NCBI GenBank assembly: GCA_013216015.1
Contig: JABSOI010000025.1
Span: 22,259-86,258, forward strand
Source: Alteromonadaceae bacterium
GTDB lineage: Bacteria > Pseudomonadota > Gammaproteobacteria > Enterobacterales > Alteromonadaceae
Direction: 5' to 3'
DNA: 64,000 bases
In this document: in pieces, positions 63,612 to 64,000 of the stretch
Layout: each line of letters opens with the position of its first letter
How positions within the stretch are numbered: the first letter of the stretch is position 1
Translations under genes and position numbers: made by a program
The notes under the pieces: generated by a model
Seen by the model: only the letters and a program-made list of their open reading frames with translations
What the model was told of the DNA's origin: nothing
Database searches by the model: none

Positions 63612-64000
63612 ATGGATAATTTTTTAAGAAAAAAAATACTTCCGTTACTTAATAAGTTGTTTAATACACTATTTATACTCCTATTTGTTGGCGCAACTAC
63701 ATTTAATGTAAGCAGCGCCACAGTAGGGTTACCGTTTACTGAAAATTTTTCGACGCAAACATTAATGGATGCAAGCAAAACGACAGCCAATTGGTCAACC
63801 AATGAACAAGCTGCTCTTCTGGCAGATGCCATCGCCGCTGTCCTTGACAATGGTGGTTTTACCTTGGACTCTAACCTTGGCAGTGAGACCGATGAAACCC
63901 GTTCAATCACATTAGGAGATGTAGACGGCGACGGCGATTTGGATTTGGTGGTCGGCAATTTTAACCAAACCAACAAACTTTACATGAATGATGGCAGTGG
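63612..64000 (+). CDS. second FG-GAP/VCBS repeat protein, cut by window edge
   Basis: The frame starts MDNFLRKKILPLLNKLFNTL and is open to the window end. It has a signal peptide (about residues 1-38). The header ENFSTQTLMDASKTTANWS matches the header of the 1334-residue protein at 9589-13593 (FSTQVLMDSTKTTANWS). FG-GAP repeats follow with LGDVDGDGDLDLVVG and TNKLYMNDGSG. It is therefore a paralogue in a different setting, downstream of a protease and a lipoprotein. The C-terminus, including any GlyGly-CTERM tail, lies outside the window. Confidence 0.85.
   Translation, partial: MDNFLRKKILPLLNKLFNTLFILLFVGATTFNVSSATVGLPFTENFSTQTLMDASKTTANWSTNEQAALLADAIAAVLDNGGFTLDSNLGSETDETRSITLGDVDGDGDLDLVVGNFNQTNKLYMNDGS

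Noticed and set aside
63590..63976. Minus-strand 128-codon frame at the right edge
   Set aside because: Its translation shows the same antisense-repeat composition; the plus strand has a signal peptide, the shared header and FG-GAP repeats, so the real gene is on the plus strand.

Overview
The window looks like chromosome of a marine gammaproteobacterium of the order Alteromonadales, most likely Colwelliaceae (Colwellia/Thalassotalea-like). This rests on low GC, a PomAB sodium-type flagellar motor, an xseB-ispA-dxs cluster, hspQ, yggN, a ComFB-domain protein and E. coli-like ThiI and YajQ. Genus and species cannot be fixed from the sequence alone. No rRNA, tRNA or CRISPR array was found.

Bases 1-17,700 are an accessory, decaying region. 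It opens with the end of a secreted GH20 hexosaminidase. It then holds an IS21-type IstB relic, a truncated DJ-1/PfpI gene, lipoproteins, an S9 peptidase, an alpha/beta hydrolase, an orphan type IV pilin and a 1334-residue FG-GAP protein with a GlyGly-CTERM-like tail. It ends in a damaged curli (csg) operon. There the csgF frame runs into a family-9-like carbohydrate-binding domain that is then cut by an in-frame stop, and the next frame joins a glycosylasparaginase start to a sulfatase start. Several short inverted-repeat elements (MITE-like) and REP-like palindromes are scattered here.

Bases 17,700-40,200 are mostly housekeeping: a zinc-ribbon protein, an RluA-type pseudouridine synthase, a plant-type DapA, a DUF4097 protein, CinA, a FapA/DUF342 protein, YggN, the divergent ETF-QO and etfBA pair with PsrA-like and LiuR-like sites between them, PpiC, a phosphate block (PitA, DUF47 protein, PhoU, PstB, PstA, PstC-like, with a Pho box) and a coniferyl-aldehyde-type dehydrogenase.

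Bases 40,200-45,330 are a small accessory island: a fragmentary copy of a CBS-domain gene, a hicAB toxin-antitoxin pair with a damaged toxin start, the intact CBS gene, and a tight three-gene operon of unknown function (membrane protein, coiled-coil lipoprotein, coiled-coil soluble protein). Bases 45,470-57,600 return to core genes: an NSS transporter, YajQ, VanZ, a PanE-like reductase, ThiI, PomB/PomA, XseB/IspA/Dxs, ComFB and HspQ, with three related 160-170 bp inverted-repeat elements at 30.1, 51.3 and 56.6 kb.

Bases 57,770-64,000 form a co-directional, tightly packed cluster of envelope proteins: an outer-membrane barrel with a basic tail, a membrane protein, a trypsin-like protease, a lipoprotein with two discoidin-like modules, a 29-codon ORF, and the start of a second FG-GAP protein. 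That protein shares its N-terminal signature with the 1334-residue protein 50 kb away. This cluster and the three-gene operon at 42.5-45.3 kb are the best candidates for undescribed systems.
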